Source: Acidobacteriota bacterium
GTDB lineage: Bacteria > Acidobacteriota > Terriglobia > Terriglobales > Acidobacteriaceae
Direction: 5' to 3'
DNA length: 64,000 nucleotides
Assembly: GCA_021846985.1 (NCBI GenBank)
Contig: JAJZVX010000004.1
Coordinates: forward strand, 62,001-126,000
Made by a program: the position numbers and the translations under genes. A model generated the notes under the pieces. The model made no database searches. It saw nothing but the letters and a program-made list of their open reading frames with translations, and had not been told where the DNA came from. This document shows, in pieces, positions 34,191 to 43,584 of this stretch (positions within the stretch are counted from its first letter, which is position 1; each line of letters begins with the position of its first letter).

Positions 34191-34595
34191 ATGAAAGCCC
34201 TGATCCTCTTGCTTGCCGCTTGCTCCGCTGCAATCACGCTCCATGCCCAGCCGCCCCTGACGCAACCCGAGGCCCTGCGGCAGCTCTACCGCGACTACAA
34301 CCCCGAAAAGAGTACTGCCCAGTGGGAGTGCATCCCGGACCAGAAAACGAAAAGTCCGCGCGAAGGATGGCCTTGCCAGCCCGAGTCCGCAATCGTCTCG
34401 ATTTCCGTGGCGATGATGGCGGAGGTTCAGGAAAATGGAACGGACAAGGTCTACCTGGTCGCCGGCGCCAAGCCGGCCGATTCGCAGTTTGGGTATGAGT
34501 GCCACGCCTGCGCGCTTGCGCGCTGCCCACCGTGGCAGCGAAGACCGCGCCTGCAACAGCTCGCTACGACGGAGAGAGAAAGAGACCATGCCTGA
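34191..34595 (+). CDS. Secreted small protein, possibly 3'-truncated, overlapping nei
   Basis: 134 aa. The signal peptide MKALILLLAACSAAITLHAQ is good and is followed by a folded-looking section with Cys pairs (WECIPDQ, WPCQPE). Then come hydrophobic strands (AIVSISVAMMAEV, KVYLVAGAKPAD) and GYECHACA. After that the reading changes character (RCPPWQRRPRLQQLATTERERDHA) and runs over the start of the DNA glycosylase gene by 8 bases. The tail has no hydrophobic pattern, which suggests that a frameshift or deletion removed the original C-terminus. I do not recognise the family. No strong Shine-Dalgarno is visible. Confidence 0.5.
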   Translation: MKALILLLAACSAAITLHAQPPLTQPEALRQLYRDYNPEKSTAQWECIPDQKTKSPREGWPCQPESAIVSISVAMMAEVQENGTDKVYLVAGAKPADSQFGYECHACALARCPPWQRRPRLQQLATTERERDHA

Positions 34596-35418
34596 AGGCG
34601 ATACTCTCTACCGCACTGCCCGCGCGCTTGACCGCGCGCTCGCCGGCAGGCCCATCAGCGGCTTCCGTTCCACTTACCCGCTGCTCACCCGCTTCAACGA
34701 CGACACGCCCCTCATCGGCCAGATGGTCGACCGGGTCGAGTCGCGCGGCAAGTGGCTCCTCATCCGCTTCTCTGGCGGCGCCACGCTCATCACTCACTTG
34801 CTCATGAATGGTAGTTGGCACATCTATCGCCGCGGCGAGCGATGGCAGCAGCCGCCCGGCAACATGCGCATCGTGATCGAAAACAGCGAATATCTCGCCG
34901 TAGGCTTCAAGATTCCTGTTGCCGAGATGCACACGGCGCAGTCGCTGGCCCGCGACCGCCGCATTCCCCTGCCCGCCGCCGACGTGCTCAGCGCCGATTT
35001 TGATGCCAGCGCCGCCATCGAGCGCCTTCTCGCCTGCGCCGGCGAAGAGATTGCCGACGTTCTGCTTCACCAGGAAGTGCTGGCCGGTGTAGGCAACGTC
35101 TTCAAGTCTGAAATCTGCTTCGTCACCGGCGTCAACCCTTTCCGCCGCGTTGCAAGGCTGGCCCCGCAAGAGCCAGCCATGTTGATCGCCGCGGCCCGCA
35201 AGCTCATCCACGCCAACATCCTCGAAGACTCAGGCGACACCATCGTTACCTATGGCGGCCGCCGCCGCCGCACCACGCGCGAATCCGATCCGGGCGCGAG
35301 CCTGTGGGTGTATGGCCGCGCGGGTCAGCCCTGCCGCCGCTGCGGACAGCCCGTCCGCATGTGCAAGCAGGGGCCGGAGGCGCGCGTCACCTTCTGGTGT
35401 CCTTGCTGCCAGCCCTGA
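34588..35418 (+). CDS. nei: Fpg/Nei family DNA glycosylase (endonuclease VIII-like)
   Basis: 276 aa base-excision repair enzyme. MPEGDT after the start is the Nei/Fpg N-terminus, where Pro1 (after Met removal) and Glu2 are the catalytic residues. A beta-sandwich N-domain is followed by the helix-two-turn-helix region (LLHQEVLAGVGNVFKSEICF) and a C-terminal zinc finger C-x2-C (PCRRCG) and C-x2-C (WCPCCQP). MPEGDT rather than MPELPE places it on the Nei side. Upstream in-frame extension to 34435 lacks family resemblance. The start overlaps the end of a small secreted ORF by 8 bases. Confidence 0.9.
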   Translation: MPEGDTLYRTARALDRALAGRPISGFRSTYPLLTRFNDDTPLIGQMVDRVESRGKWLLIRFSGGATLITHLLMNGSWHIYRRGERWQQPPGNMRIVIENSEYLAVGFKIPVAEMHTAQSLARDRRIPLPAADVLSADFDASAAIERLLACAGEEIADVLLHQEVLAGVGNVFKSEICFVTGVNPFRRVARLAPQEPAMLIAAARKLIHANILEDSGDTIVTYGGRRRRTTRESDPGASLWVYGRAGQPCRRCGQPVRMCKQGPEARVTFWCPCCQP

Positions 35419-35430
35419 CTATCTGCCGCG

Positions 35431-37860
35431 TCACTTCCCGCTCTTCCCGCCGCCGAAGATTCTCTGCAACAGATTGCGATGGTCTGCGGGGTGGTCACAA
35501 GTATCCGTGGGCGCGGTGCCGTCGAGGAATGCAGCCGAATAATCGTCGGGACACGAGGGATCAGCAAGAAGGTTCGTGCCTTTGTCGAGAGTGACCACCT
35601 GCACGCCATCGGGCGGGGTAAATTCGTTGGTGTCGGAGTACTGCGGCAACTGCACGGCCTGCTTCATGAACGCCGCCCAGATGGGCGCCGCGGCATGCGC
35701 GCCTTCGATCTTGACATCCGTGTAGTCGTCGTTGCCCACCCAGACCACGCACAGCAGATTGCTGGTGAAGCCAGCAAACCAAGCGTCGTGGCTGGTGCCG
35801 GTTTTGCCGGCGGCGGGAGCAAGGAAGCCCATGTTGCGCACGCCCGCGCCGGTGCCGCAATAATCGCGCCCTCCCACCATGCAGGGATCGCTCCCGTTGC
35901 CTTGCAGCACAGCCTCCATCATGTAGGTGGTGAGGAAGGCCACGCGCGGGTCCAGAATCTGGCCCGAAGCCGGCGTGTAATCGGAGATGATGTCGCCGGT
36001 GGGGGTGCGCACGCTGGCCAGCATCCAGGGATCGATGTGCAGGCCGCCATTGGCAAAGATTGTATAGGCCCCCGCCATATCCAGCGGGGTGGCATCGTAG
36101 GCGCCAATGGCCATGGCCGGGGTGCCCTGCGCGCTCTTCACGCCGGCGCTGCGGGCCAGCGACGCCACGCGATCGAATCCCACCATGCTGGCCAGCGCGA
36201 TGGTGGCGTTATTGTCGGAGCGCATGAGGGCGCGGCGCGCCGTCAACTCGCCGTAGTACTCGTCCTGGTAGTTGCGCGGGGTGTAGACATAGGGCGTCCC
36301 CTCGCCATACGTAGTCTGTGTGTCGTTCAGCATGGTCACGGGCGAGAAGAGTTTCGTCTGCCCCGGCAGCAGCGTGCCTTCCGCCGCCGTTTGGAAGGCT
36401 GCAGCATAGACGAATGGCTTGAAGATGGAGCCTGTGGGGCGCTTGGCTACGGCGTGATTCAACTGCGAAAGGCCGTAGCTGCGCCCGCCCACCAGCGCCA
36501 GCACTTGTCCCGTGTGGGGATTAAGCGCCACCAGCGCCACCTGCGGATAGAGGTACGGGATGCCGCGCTTTCTGTCCCGCGCGTGCAGCTTGTCCACCTG
36601 CTCGTCGATGGCGTGCATGGTGGAGTCCACGGCCGACGTGGCCAGGCGCTGCAGATCGGGATCGAGTGACGTGTAAATACGCAGTCCCTCGCGGTTAAAG
36701 TCGCGGTCGCCCAGCTTCTGCACCAACTGGTCGCGCACCAGATCAACAAAGTAAGGCGCCTCGCTGGCATCCACGCTGGCCGGGGCCAGGTGCAGCGGCT
36801 CGGCCTTGGCGCGCTCGGCTTCTTCCTTGGTGATGGCCCCGGTCTCAACCATCGAATCGAGCACCAGGTTGCGGCGCTCGAGGGCGCGCTCAGGGTGGCG
36901 GAAGGGGCTGAGGCGGGTGGGGCTTTGGACGATGCCGGCGAGGAGGGCGCACTCGGTCAGATTCAATTGGCGCACATCCTTGCCGAAATAGACCTGCGCG
37001 GCTTCTCCAAACCCGTTGATCGCAAAGCTGCCGCGCTGCCCCAGGTTGATCTCGTTGGCGTACATCTGGAAGATTTTCTGCTTGGAGAAGCGATGCTCGA
37101 GCTGGAAGGTGATGAGCACCTCGATGAGCTTGCGCTTGAGGCGGCGCTCGGGACTGAGGAAGAAGTTCTTCGCCAGCTGCATGGTGAGGGTAGAGCCGCC
37201 TTCGGTCCAGCGGTGGCCAGGCGTCAGGTCGTTGCGCAGCGCACCCAACAGCCGGATGTAATCCACGCCGCCGTGGTCGAAAAAGCGGCGATCTTCAATG
37301 GCCATGACCGCCTGCACCAGGTGTGGCGGGATTTCATCGTAGGTGATCAGACGCCGCTTGGTACGGCTGGCATCACTCAGGCCGGTGATAAGCAGCGGTT
37401 CCAGTTCATAGCTGGAGAGCGGCTGGCCATGGCTGTCGGCAATGGACTGCACCACTCCGCTGCCGATGGTAATGGTGGCGCTGTCGGGGGCGTGATACGA
37501 CTGCGGTCCGGGATGCACGGTGATGCTTTGCACGCCTTCGGAGAAGGTTCCGAGTTGCGAGGGCTGCGGCGCGCCGTCCGGCGTGTACCCGGCCGCCTGC
37601 AGTTCATTGGCGATGAGTTGAATGCTGAGCTTCTGGCCCGGCCGCACCTCGCGCGGCGCGGCGTAGATCTTGGCAGTATCGGCAAAAAGCGGCTGCTTGA
37701 GGCGGTCGTCCACGATGCGCTGATATTTGAAGTAATACCAGGCGGTGATGACAGCGATGACCAGCACCACTGCCGCCGCCGTCAGCATTGCGCAGCGCAA
37801 CAGCAGCGTCAACCAGGGATGCCTTCCCCGGGGCACTGCCAGCCTTATCCTTACCGCCAT
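35431..37860 (-). CDS. Class A penicillin-binding protein (PBP1B-like)
   Basis: 809 aa bifunctional murein synthase. One membrane anchor covers about residues 18-45, then a small domain (about 55-160, FADTAKIYAAPREVRPGQKL) like the UB2H/linker of PBP1B. The GT51 glycosyltransferase domain (about 170-340) has catalytic EDRRFFDHGG (Glu189) and GGSTLTMQLAKN (221-232). The transpeptidase domain has SxxK Ser478-IFK481, SDN 548-550 and KTGTS 686-690, all intact. TAP-like C-terminal residues follow. It is downstream of proS on the same strand by 75 bases; the pairing has no obvious shared function. Acts at the periplasmic face of the inner membrane. Confidence 0.93.
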   Translation of the reverse strand: MAVRIRLAVPRGRHPWLTLLLRCAMLTAAAVVLVIAVITAWYYFKYQRIVDDRLKQPLFADTAKIYAAPREVRPGQKLSIQLIANELQAAGYTPDGAPQPSQLGTFSEGVQSITVHPGPQSYHAPDSATITIGSGVVQSIADSHGQPLSSYELEPLLITGLSDASRTKRRLITYDEIPPHLVQAVMAIEDRRFFDHGGVDYIRLLGALRNDLTPGHRWTEGGSTLTMQLAKNFFLSPERRLKRKLIEVLITFQLEHRFSKQKIFQMYANEINLGQRGSFAINGFGEAAQVYFGKDVRQLNLTECALLAGIVQSPTRLSPFRHPERALERRNLVLDSMVETGAITKEEAERAKAEPLHLAPASVDASEAPYFVDLVRDQLVQKLGDRDFNREGLRIYTSLDPDLQRLATSAVDSTMHAIDEQVDKLHARDRKRGIPYLYPQVALVALNPHTGQVLALVGGRSYGLSQLNHAVAKRPTGSIFKPFVYAAAFQTAAEGTLLPGQTKLFSPVTMLNDTQTTYGEGTPYVYTPRNYQDEYYGELTARRALMRSDNNATIALASMVGFDRVASLARSAGVKSAQGTPAMAIGAYDATPLDMAGAYTIFANGGLHIDPWMLASVRTPTGDIISDYTPASGQILDPRVAFLTTYMMEAVLQGNGSDPCMVGGRDYCGTGAGVRNMGFLAPAAGKTGTSHDAWFAGFTSNLLCVVWVGNDDYTDVKIEGAHAAAPIWAAFMKQAVQLPQYSDTNEFTPPDGVQVVTLDKGTNLLADPSCPDDYSAAFLDGTAPTDTCDHPADHRNLLQRIFGGGKSGK

Positions 37861-37935
37861 TGGGACTCCTTCCGCCGCGCCCTTGATGCGGCGCGGCGCT
37901 TCAGGCCGCGAGCAACCGCCAGCGTGCCGCTCTGT

Positions 37936-39744
37936 TTACGCCTCAACCTCGGTCAGCAGCGTGCCTTCTTCATAGCGCTGCTTTACCAGCGCGACCACGT
38001 CGCCCAAAGCCACATCCACGCTGCTCGACGCGGCGCGCGTCACCAGTTCCACCTGGCCCGAGGCCGCCTTCTTGCCCACGTTGATGCGGTAGGGAATGCC
38101 CACCAGGTCGGCGTCTTTGAATTTGACGCCGGCGCGCTCGTCGCGGTCGTCGAGCAGCACATCCAGGCCCGCGGCCTCCAGCTCCGCGGCCAGCTTTTCG
38201 CCGGTCGCGCGCAGCATGGGGTCAGACACGTTGGTCACCGTGACCACCACCGTAAAGGGCGCAATCGAGGCCGGCAGCCAGAAGCCGTTCTTGTCGTTCG
38301 ACTGCTCGACGGCCGCGGTCAGAATGCGCTCGATGCCAATGCCGTAACTGCCCATGATGGGCGTGATTTCCTTGCCATTCTCATCGAGCACGCGCGCGCC
38401 CATGCTCTCGGAATATTTGTAGCCGAGCTTGAAGATGTGGCCGATCTCGACCGCCTTGCCCACGACAAGCCCGCCCGCGCAGCCGGGTTTGGGACAACCT
38501 TCGCCCTCATTGACGCTGCGAATGTCGGCGGCGAGCGTCCACGTAAAATCGCGGCCCGGCGTCACGTTGCGCAGGTGGTAGTCGAGCTGGTTGGCGCCGC
38601 AAACCATGTTCTTGCGGCCTTCGAGGGCATTGTCCACCACCACCGTCAGCCCTTCGCCGAGCACTTCCGTTCCCGGGGTCAGCCCCACGGGGCCGAGGTA
38701 GCCAGCCGGCCCATGGAGAAACTGCTCCAGTTCTTCGGCCTGCATGGTCCGCAGCTCCGCCGCGCCCATCGCGCCCAGCAGTTTGGTTTCGTTCACCTGG
38801 TGATCGCCGCGCAGGAAGGCCGCCACGCCGTGCCACGCGTCCTTGACCGCCGCTCCGTTTTTCGAAGCCGTCCCGCGCTTGAGGGCCATATAGGCGACGC
38901 ACTTGATGTCGGAAGCCGGCGCCATGCTGAAGAACGCGGCCACGTCGGCGATAGCCGCACAGCCGGGCGTGTGGACCAGCTCGGGCTTGCCGTCGCCGGC
39001 CGGCTCCATCTCCGTCACCGGATCGAGCCGCGATGTCGCCTTTTCGAGATTCGCCGCGTAGCCGCACACCGGGCAGCTTGCAATCAGATCCTCGCCCGCA
39101 TCGGTATACACCATGAACTCCTGCGACTGCGAGCCGCCCATGGCTCCCGAATCCGCCTCCACGGCCACAAACTTCAGTCCGCAGCGGGTGAAGATCTTGC
39201 GGTACACGGCGTCGTGCAGGTCGAAGCTCTTGTCCAGACCGGCCTTGTCGATGTCAAAGGAGTACGAGTCCTTCATGGTGAACTGCCGCACCCGCAGCAG
39301 GCCCGACTTCGGCCGCGGCTCGTCGCGGAATTTGGTCTGAATCTGGTACCAGATCTGCGGCAACTGCTTGTAGCTGCGCAGCTCGTTGCGCGCGATGGAG
39401 GTCATGATCTCTTCGTGGGTCATGCCCAGGCAAAGGTCCGCGCCCTTGCGGTCCTTCAGCCGGAACATGTTGTCGCCCATGCCGGTCCATCGGCCGCTCT
39501 CTTCCCAAGGCTCGCGCGGCAGAATGCCGGGCAGGTAAAACTCCTGCGCGATGCGGTCCATCTCCTCGCGCACAATGGCCATGATCTTGTTCAGCGACCG
39601 CTGCCCCAAGAACAGGTAGTTGTAAATCCCCGCTCCCAGTTGCCGGATGTAGCCGGCGCGGAGCAGAAACTTGTGACTGGCCACCTCGGCGTCCGCCGGG
39701 GCCTCGCGAAGAGTGGGAATGAAGAGCTTCGACCAACGATGCAT
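37936..39744 (-). CDS. proS: Prolyl-tRNA synthetase
   Basis: 602 aa class II synthetase of the bacterial type with an inserted editing domain. Motif 1 region ([18 protein letters not shown]) and motif 2 ([21 protein letters not shown] split over the usual length) are present; [16 protein letters not shown] follows. A Cys-rich section ([17 protein letters not shown]) marks the insertion domain. Motif 3-type [10 protein letters not shown] lies near residue 460, and the anticodon-binding C-terminal domain ([21 protein letters not shown]) closes the protein. Cytoplasmic and essential. Length is near the common 570-600. Confidence 0.96.
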   Translation of the reverse strand: MHRWSKLFIPTLREAPADAEVASHKFLLRAGYIRQLGAGIYNYLFLGQRSLNKIMAIVREEMDRIAQEFYLPGILPREPWEESGRWTGMGDNMFRLKDRKGADLCLGMTHEEIMTSIARNELRSYKQLPQIWYQIQTKFRDEPRPKSGLLRVRQFTMKDSYSFDIDKAGLDKSFDLHDAVYRKIFTRCGLKFVAVEADSGAMGGSQSQEFMVYTDAGEDLIASCPVCGYAANLEKATSRLDPVTEMEPAGDGKPELVHTPGCAAIADVAAFFSMAPASDIKCVAYMALKRGTASKNGAAVKDAWHGVAAFLRGDHQVNETKLLGAMGAAELRTMQAEELEQFLHGPAGYLGPVGLTPGTEVLGEGLTVVVDNALEGRKNMVCGANQLDYHLRNVTPGRDFTWTLAADIRSVNEGEGCPKPGCAGGLVVGKAVEIGHIFKLGYKYSESMGARVLDENGKEITPIMGSYGIGIERILTAAVEQSNDKNGFWLPASIAPFTVVVTVTNVSDPMLRATGEKLAAELEAAGLDVLLDDRDERAGVKFKDADLVGIPYRINVGKKAASGQVELVTRAASSSVDVALGDVVALVKQRYEEGTLLTEVEA

Positions 39745-39932
39745 AGAAAAACGCGCAAACTTTCCCGTCCGCGGGGCGGACGCAAGAACAAGTTGGATCA
39801 GACTTTATTCTAAATGTTCGGAGAGTCGGCACTGCCATGGCAGCTCATTCGAGGCCCACGCGCGCGATGATGGGATGGCGGCCAGGATCACTTGACTCCG
39901 TAATCTCGACGCGCACCCATTCCCTGCCTTTC

Positions 39933-40931
39933 TCAAATCATCTCCACGCCCCACAAATCGTGCAGATGCACCACGCCCTCAACCCTCTGCTCCGCATCCA
40001 CCACGATCAGCGAGGTAATCTTGCATTCCTCGAGCATGGCCAGCGCCTTGGCGGCTAACTCGCCGGCCGCAATCGTCCGCGGATGCGGATTCATCGCCTC
40101 GCCGGCGGTTTTGCACAGCGCCGCGCCGCCCTCGCGTTCCAGCAGGCGGCGCAGGTCGCCGTCGCTGATGACGCCGCACAGCCGTCCGTCTTTCTCCTGC
40201 ACTGTCGTGATGCCCAGCTTCTTCGACGACATCTCATAGATCACGTCGGTCATGGCCGTCGCCGGCGCCACCGCGGGAATATCCTCGCCCGCGTGCATCA
40301 GGTCGCGCACCTTGGCCAGGCGCTTGCCCAGCTTGCCGCCGGGATGCAGCTCGGCGAAGTCCTCGGCGCGGAATCCCTTGCGCAGGCTCACGGCAATGGC
40401 CAGCGCATCGCCGAGGGCGAGCATGGCCGTGGTGGAGGCGGTAGGCGCCAGGTTCAGCCCGCAGGCTTCGCGCTCCACGCCGCAATCCAGCGCCACATCG
40501 CTGGCTTGCGCCAGGGTCGAGTTCAGGTTGCAGCAAAAGCCGATCAGCGCATCGCCTTTGCGTTTGAGCGTGGCCAGCAGCCGCAGGATCTCTTCCGTCT
40601 CGCCGCTGGCGCTCAGCGCCAGCACCACGTCGCCGGGCATCAGCACGCCCAGGTCGCCATGCACCGCCTCGGCGGGATGCAGGAACAGCGCGGCCGAGCC
40701 CGTGGAGCTAAGCGTGGCCGCGATCTTCTGGGCAATGATGCCGCTTTTGCCCATGCCCGTGACCACCACGCGGCCGCGTCCCTCGCCGCAGCGCAGGATC
40801 ATCTCCACGGCGCGCTCAAACGCGGGCGCCATGGAGCCTTCCAGCCGCGCCGCCAGCGCCTCGAGCGCGGCCGCTTCGGTTCGCACCAGCGCCGCCGGCT
40901 CTGTAGTTGCCGATTGCTTTTCGCGATGCAT
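39933..40931 (-). CDS. kdsD: D-arabinose 5-phosphate isomerase
   Basis: 332 aa KpsF/GutQ type. A sugar-isomerase (SIS) domain (about 45-175) has VVTGMGKSGIIAQKIAATLS and ALSASGETEEILRLL, the family's phosphate loops, and a Zn/Glu/His set in HPAEAVHGDLG. Two CBS domains follow (about 210-330, VRDLMHAGEDIPAV and GVISDGDLRRLLEREGG). The enzyme makes D-arabinose 5-phosphate from ribulose 5-phosphate for Kdo synthesis, fitting lpxB in the same window. It lies 188 bases upstream of proS on the same strand and diverges from the TlpA-like gene across 112 bases. Confidence 0.92.
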   Translation of the reverse strand: MHREKQSATTEPAALVRTEAAALEALAARLEGSMAPAFERAVEMILRCGEGRGRVVVTGMGKSGIIAQKIAATLSSTGSAALFLHPAEAVHGDLGVLMPGDVVLALSASGETEEILRLLATLKRKGDALIGFCCNLNSTLAQASDVALDCGVEREACGLNLAPTASTTAMLALGDALAIAVSLRKGFRAEDFAELHPGGKLGKRLAKVRDLMHAGEDIPAVAPATAMTDVIYEMSSKKLGITTVQEKDGRLCGVISDGDLRRLLEREGGAALCKTAGEAMNPHPRTIAAGELAAKALAMLEECKITSLIVVDAEQRVEGVVHLHDLWGVEMI

Positions 40932-41043
40932 CGGTTTCTGATGGTATCAGTTTCCCCGGGGCGCCGGGGCGGATGGCCTTCCCAACCCCAACTGGAGCCG
41001 GGGGCGGAGTGCACGTACAATCGAAGCAGAGAGGTCGATTCCC

Positions 41044-41676
41044 TTGAAACGCAACACCCTCGTTCTCACCGCCGTCCTTGCCATCCTCGCCCTCTTTGCC
41101 TGGGCAGGCTGGGCCAACTGGGAATACCGCAAGCAGGCGGCCGAGCGGCGCCTGGCCTCCGGCGCGGAGGGTGTTTATGCGCCCGGTCCCGCGGGTACGA
41201 TCGAGTATCTCTCGCCGCTGGTGGGCAAACCGGCGCCCGGCTTCTCTCTTGAGGATCTCGAGGGCAAAAAAGTATCGCTGGCCAGCTACCGCGGCAAGGC
41301 CGTGCTGCTCAACTTCTGGGCCACCTGGTGCACCCCGTGCAAGATCGAAACTCCGTGGCTCGTTGAACTGCGCAACCAATACGCGCCGCAGGGATTCGAA
41401 ATCCTCGGCATCTCCGCCGACGACTTCGACATGGACAACCCGCAGAAGCTGAGCGAGGAAAAGCAGGGCGTGGCGCGCTTTGTCGCGCGGCAGCACATTC
41501 CCTACCCCGTGCTGATCGACGGCGACGCGCTCAGCCAGCCCTACGGCGGCCTCGATTCGCTGCCCACCTCCTTCTTCATCGACCGCAAAGGCACGGTGGT
41601 GGCCACGCAGCTCGGGCTCACCTCCAAAGACGAGATCGAAGCCAAGATCCGCAAGGCGCTGGCGGCAACCAACTAA
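41044..41676 (+). CDS. TlpA/ResA-like thioredoxin-fold protein
   Basis: 210 aa with a TTG start at 41044; AGAGAGGT lies about nine bases before it and no ATG fits the N-terminus. The signal anchor (about residues 5-25, LVLTAVLAILALFAWAGW) places the thioredoxin domain in the periplasm. The domain has the CxxC motif in FWATWCTPCKIETPW (Cys96/Cys99 approximately) and the cis-Pro region LDSLPTSFFIDRKG. AhpC/TSA-like elements PAPGFSLEDLEG precede it. Role: thiol-disulfide reduction in the periplasm (cytochrome c maturation is the commonest job of the family, inference). Stop is 14 bases from that of tpiA (convergent). Confidence 0.87.
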   Translation: MKRNTLVLTAVLAILALFAWAGWANWEYRKQAAERRLASGAEGVYAPGPAGTIEYLSPLVGKPAPGFSLEDLEGKKVSLASYRGKAVLLNFWATWCTPCKIETPWLVELRNQYAPQGFEILGISADDFDMDNPQKLSEEKQGVARFVARQHIPYPVLIDGDALSQPYGGLDSLPTSFFIDRKGTVVATQLGLTSKDEIEAKIRKALAATN

Positions 41677-41690
41677 CGGCGAACCGTCTC

Positions 41691-42443
41691 TCAGTACTTC
41701 ACAATCTTCGCGAACGAATCCGGCTTGAGGCTGGCGCCGCCCACCAGGGCGCCGTCGATCTCCTCCTGCCCCAGCAGCGCCGTCGCGTTTTCCGGCTTCA
41801 CGCTGCCGCCGTAGAGAATCCGCATCTTCGCCGCCACGCCCGCGCCGAGCAGCCCGGCCACTTCGGCGCGGATGATCCGGTGCGCGTCCGCGGCCATCTC
41901 CGGCGTGGCCGTTTTGCCCGTGCCGATGGCCCAGACGGGCTCGTACGCAATGACGATGGGCGCGGCCATCTCAGCGGTGATGCCGGCGAAAGCGCCCGTC
42001 ACCTGGGTTTTGAGCACCTGCCCGGTCTGTCCGGCCTCGCGCTCGGCGAGGACTTCGCCGACGCACACTACGGGAACCAGTCCATGCTTGAGTGCGGCGT
42101 GCAGCTTTTTGTTCACAATCTCGTCGGTCTCGGCAAAATACTGCCGGCGTTCCGAGTGGCCGATCAGCGTATGCGTACCGCCCACGGCCTTCAATTGCGC
42201 AATGGAGGTCTCGCCGGTGTAGGCGCCCTCTTCGGCAAAATGAATATTCTGCGCGCCCACGGCCACGTTCGATCCCCTGGCGGCTGCCATCACCGTGGGC
42301 AACAGCACGGGCGAGGGAAACAGCGCCATCTCGTCGCGCGTGTGGCCGGCGACCAGCGGCAAAAAGGCATCCACAAATGCCTTGGCTTCGGCGGGCGTCT
42401 TGTACATCTTCCAGTTGGCGGCAATCAGTGCTTTACGCGGCAT
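41691..42443 (-). CDS. tpiA: Triose-phosphate isomerase
   Basis: 250 aa (beta/alpha)8 barrel. Start MPRKALIAANWKM chosen at 42443; an upstream ATG adds only MRSYGN. Catalytic residues: Lys in AANWKMYK, His in TLIGHSERRQYFAE, Glu in AYEPVWAIGTGKTA; phosphate loops ILYGGSVKPENA and GALVGGASL. Interconverts glyceraldehyde-3-phosphate and dihydroxyacetone phosphate. It lies 20 bases downstream of a secreted GH16 gene on the same strand, so the two may share a transcript, which is unusual for tpiA (commonly with pgk/gap). Confidence 0.96.
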   Translation of the reverse strand: MPRKALIAANWKMYKTPAEAKAFVDAFLPLVAGHTRDEMALFPSPVLLPTVMAAARGSNVAVGAQNIHFAEEGAYTGETSIAQLKAVGGTHTLIGHSERRQYFAETDEIVNKKLHAALKHGLVPVVCVGEVLAEREAGQTGQVLKTQVTGAFAGITAEMAAPIVIAYEPVWAIGTGKTATPEMAADAHRIIRAEVAGLLGAGVAAKMRILYGGSVKPENATALLGQEEIDGALVGGASLKPDSFAKIVKY

Positions 42444-42463
42444 GTTTCCGTAGCTCCTCACAT

Positions 42464-43393
42464 TTATCTTAGTGGATGGCTTTCAGGGCCTGGAGTGACC
42501 GCGAGCACATGCTCCTGCTTTGATTGCTTGACTCTCTGGTACACCCGCACATACTTCACGGTCATGAACTGGGGCAGCCGGGCATCGTCCGGGGCCGGCT
42601 CGTCGGGCCCGCCGCAGGCGATATTCAGGATCAGGTACATGGGATGATCGAACGACCATCCTGTCGCCGGATCCCTGGTGTAGGTCATGATCTTTCGGCC
42701 GTCAAGAAAGAAGTCCATGTGGTCCGGATACCACTCCAGCGCATAGAGGTGAAACTTGCTGTAGAGGTTCTTGACGCGCACCGTCGTCGAAGGCGTGGGG
42801 CCTTTCGTTCCATGAATGTGCACGGCGACTTCGTCTGGCCGGCTGCCCCAGGCCTCCATCAGGTCAATTTCGCCCTGCGACGACTCGCCATGGTTGGGTC
42901 CGCGATCGGGCCCTTGCACCTCGCCCCCATCCGCCTTGCGCGGCAGCGGCGGCCCGGGAATATCCGGCGTGCGCAACGGGCTCAGGAACCAGATGGCCGG
43001 CCAGGTTCCTTTGCCCTGGGGCATTTGGGCCATGATCTCGAAACGCCCATAGGTCCACGATGCCGTATCGCGCGTGTTCACGCTCGCCGAGGTGTAGCGG
43101 TGCCAGCGATCGTTGCGGGAGGTCGGCAGAAAGCTCCGGGGCGTCTCCCCGCGCAGCTCGATGAGCAGATGGCCGCGCTCCACGCGCGCATTTTCGAGCC
43201 GGTTCACCGTGTAGTACTGCAACTCGTGATGGCGCACGTAGCCCTCTTCGTAGCCCCACTTCGCCGGATCGGGATGTCCCGTATAGTTGAACTCGTCGGA
43301 CCACACCAGCTTCCATCCCGGCAGCTTCGGCGCCTGACCGTAAGCGGCAAGCGGCCACAGAAGCAATCCGGCAAGCGCCATCCATTTGCGCAT
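42464..43393 (-). CDS. Secreted glycoside hydrolase family 16
   Basis: 309 aa. Signal peptide MRKWMALAGLLLWPLAAYG ends about residue 20. The beta-jelly-roll starts PGWKLVWSDEFNYTG and has the GH16 catalytic stretch GEIDLMEAWG (E-x-D-x-x-E, nucleophile and acid/base). Conserved blocks TYGRFEIMAQMPQGKGTWPA and FHLYALEWYPDHMDFFLDG match laminarinase/lichenase-type members. Probably cleaves beta-1,3 or mixed-linkage glucans; the exact bond cannot be read. Start 43393 chosen over upstream in-frame start with Arg-rich lead. Divergent from the clan-A hydrolase gene across 191 bases, so the pair may share control. tpiA follows. Confidence 0.9.
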   Translation of the reverse strand: MRKWMALAGLLLWPLAAYGQAPKLPGWKLVWSDEFNYTGHPDPAKWGYEEGYVRHHELQYYTVNRLENARVERGHLLIELRGETPRSFLPTSRNDRWHRYTSASVNTRDTASWTYGRFEIMAQMPQGKGTWPAIWFLSPLRTPDIPGPPLPRKADGGEVQGPDRGPNHGESSQGEIDLMEAWGSRPDEVAVHIHGTKGPTPSTTVRVKNLYSKFHLYALEWYPDHMDFFLDGRKIMTYTRDPATGWSFDHPMYLILNIACGGPDEPAPDDARLPQFMTVKYVRVYQRVKQSKQEHVLAVTPGPESHPLR

Positions 43394-43584
43394 CGCTGCA
43401 CCTCGCTCTTCGCAAATCCCAGTTGTGAGTCTACGCCTGCCGTCATAGCGTGCCCGCGTTGACACCGTCCACCGCGAATTTTATTGTGGAATTGCTTTTC
43501 TCGCGCGCGTTCTGCCTGCATCGCACCCTGCGCATGCGGCCACTCCACCGCAGATACCCATCCGCGAGACAGGAGATCATAGCC

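Noticed and set aside
36790..39813. 1007-codon + strand frame
   Set aside because: Antisense to the penicillin-binding protein and proS, which have clear motifs; the translation is His/Arg/Ala-rich without domains.
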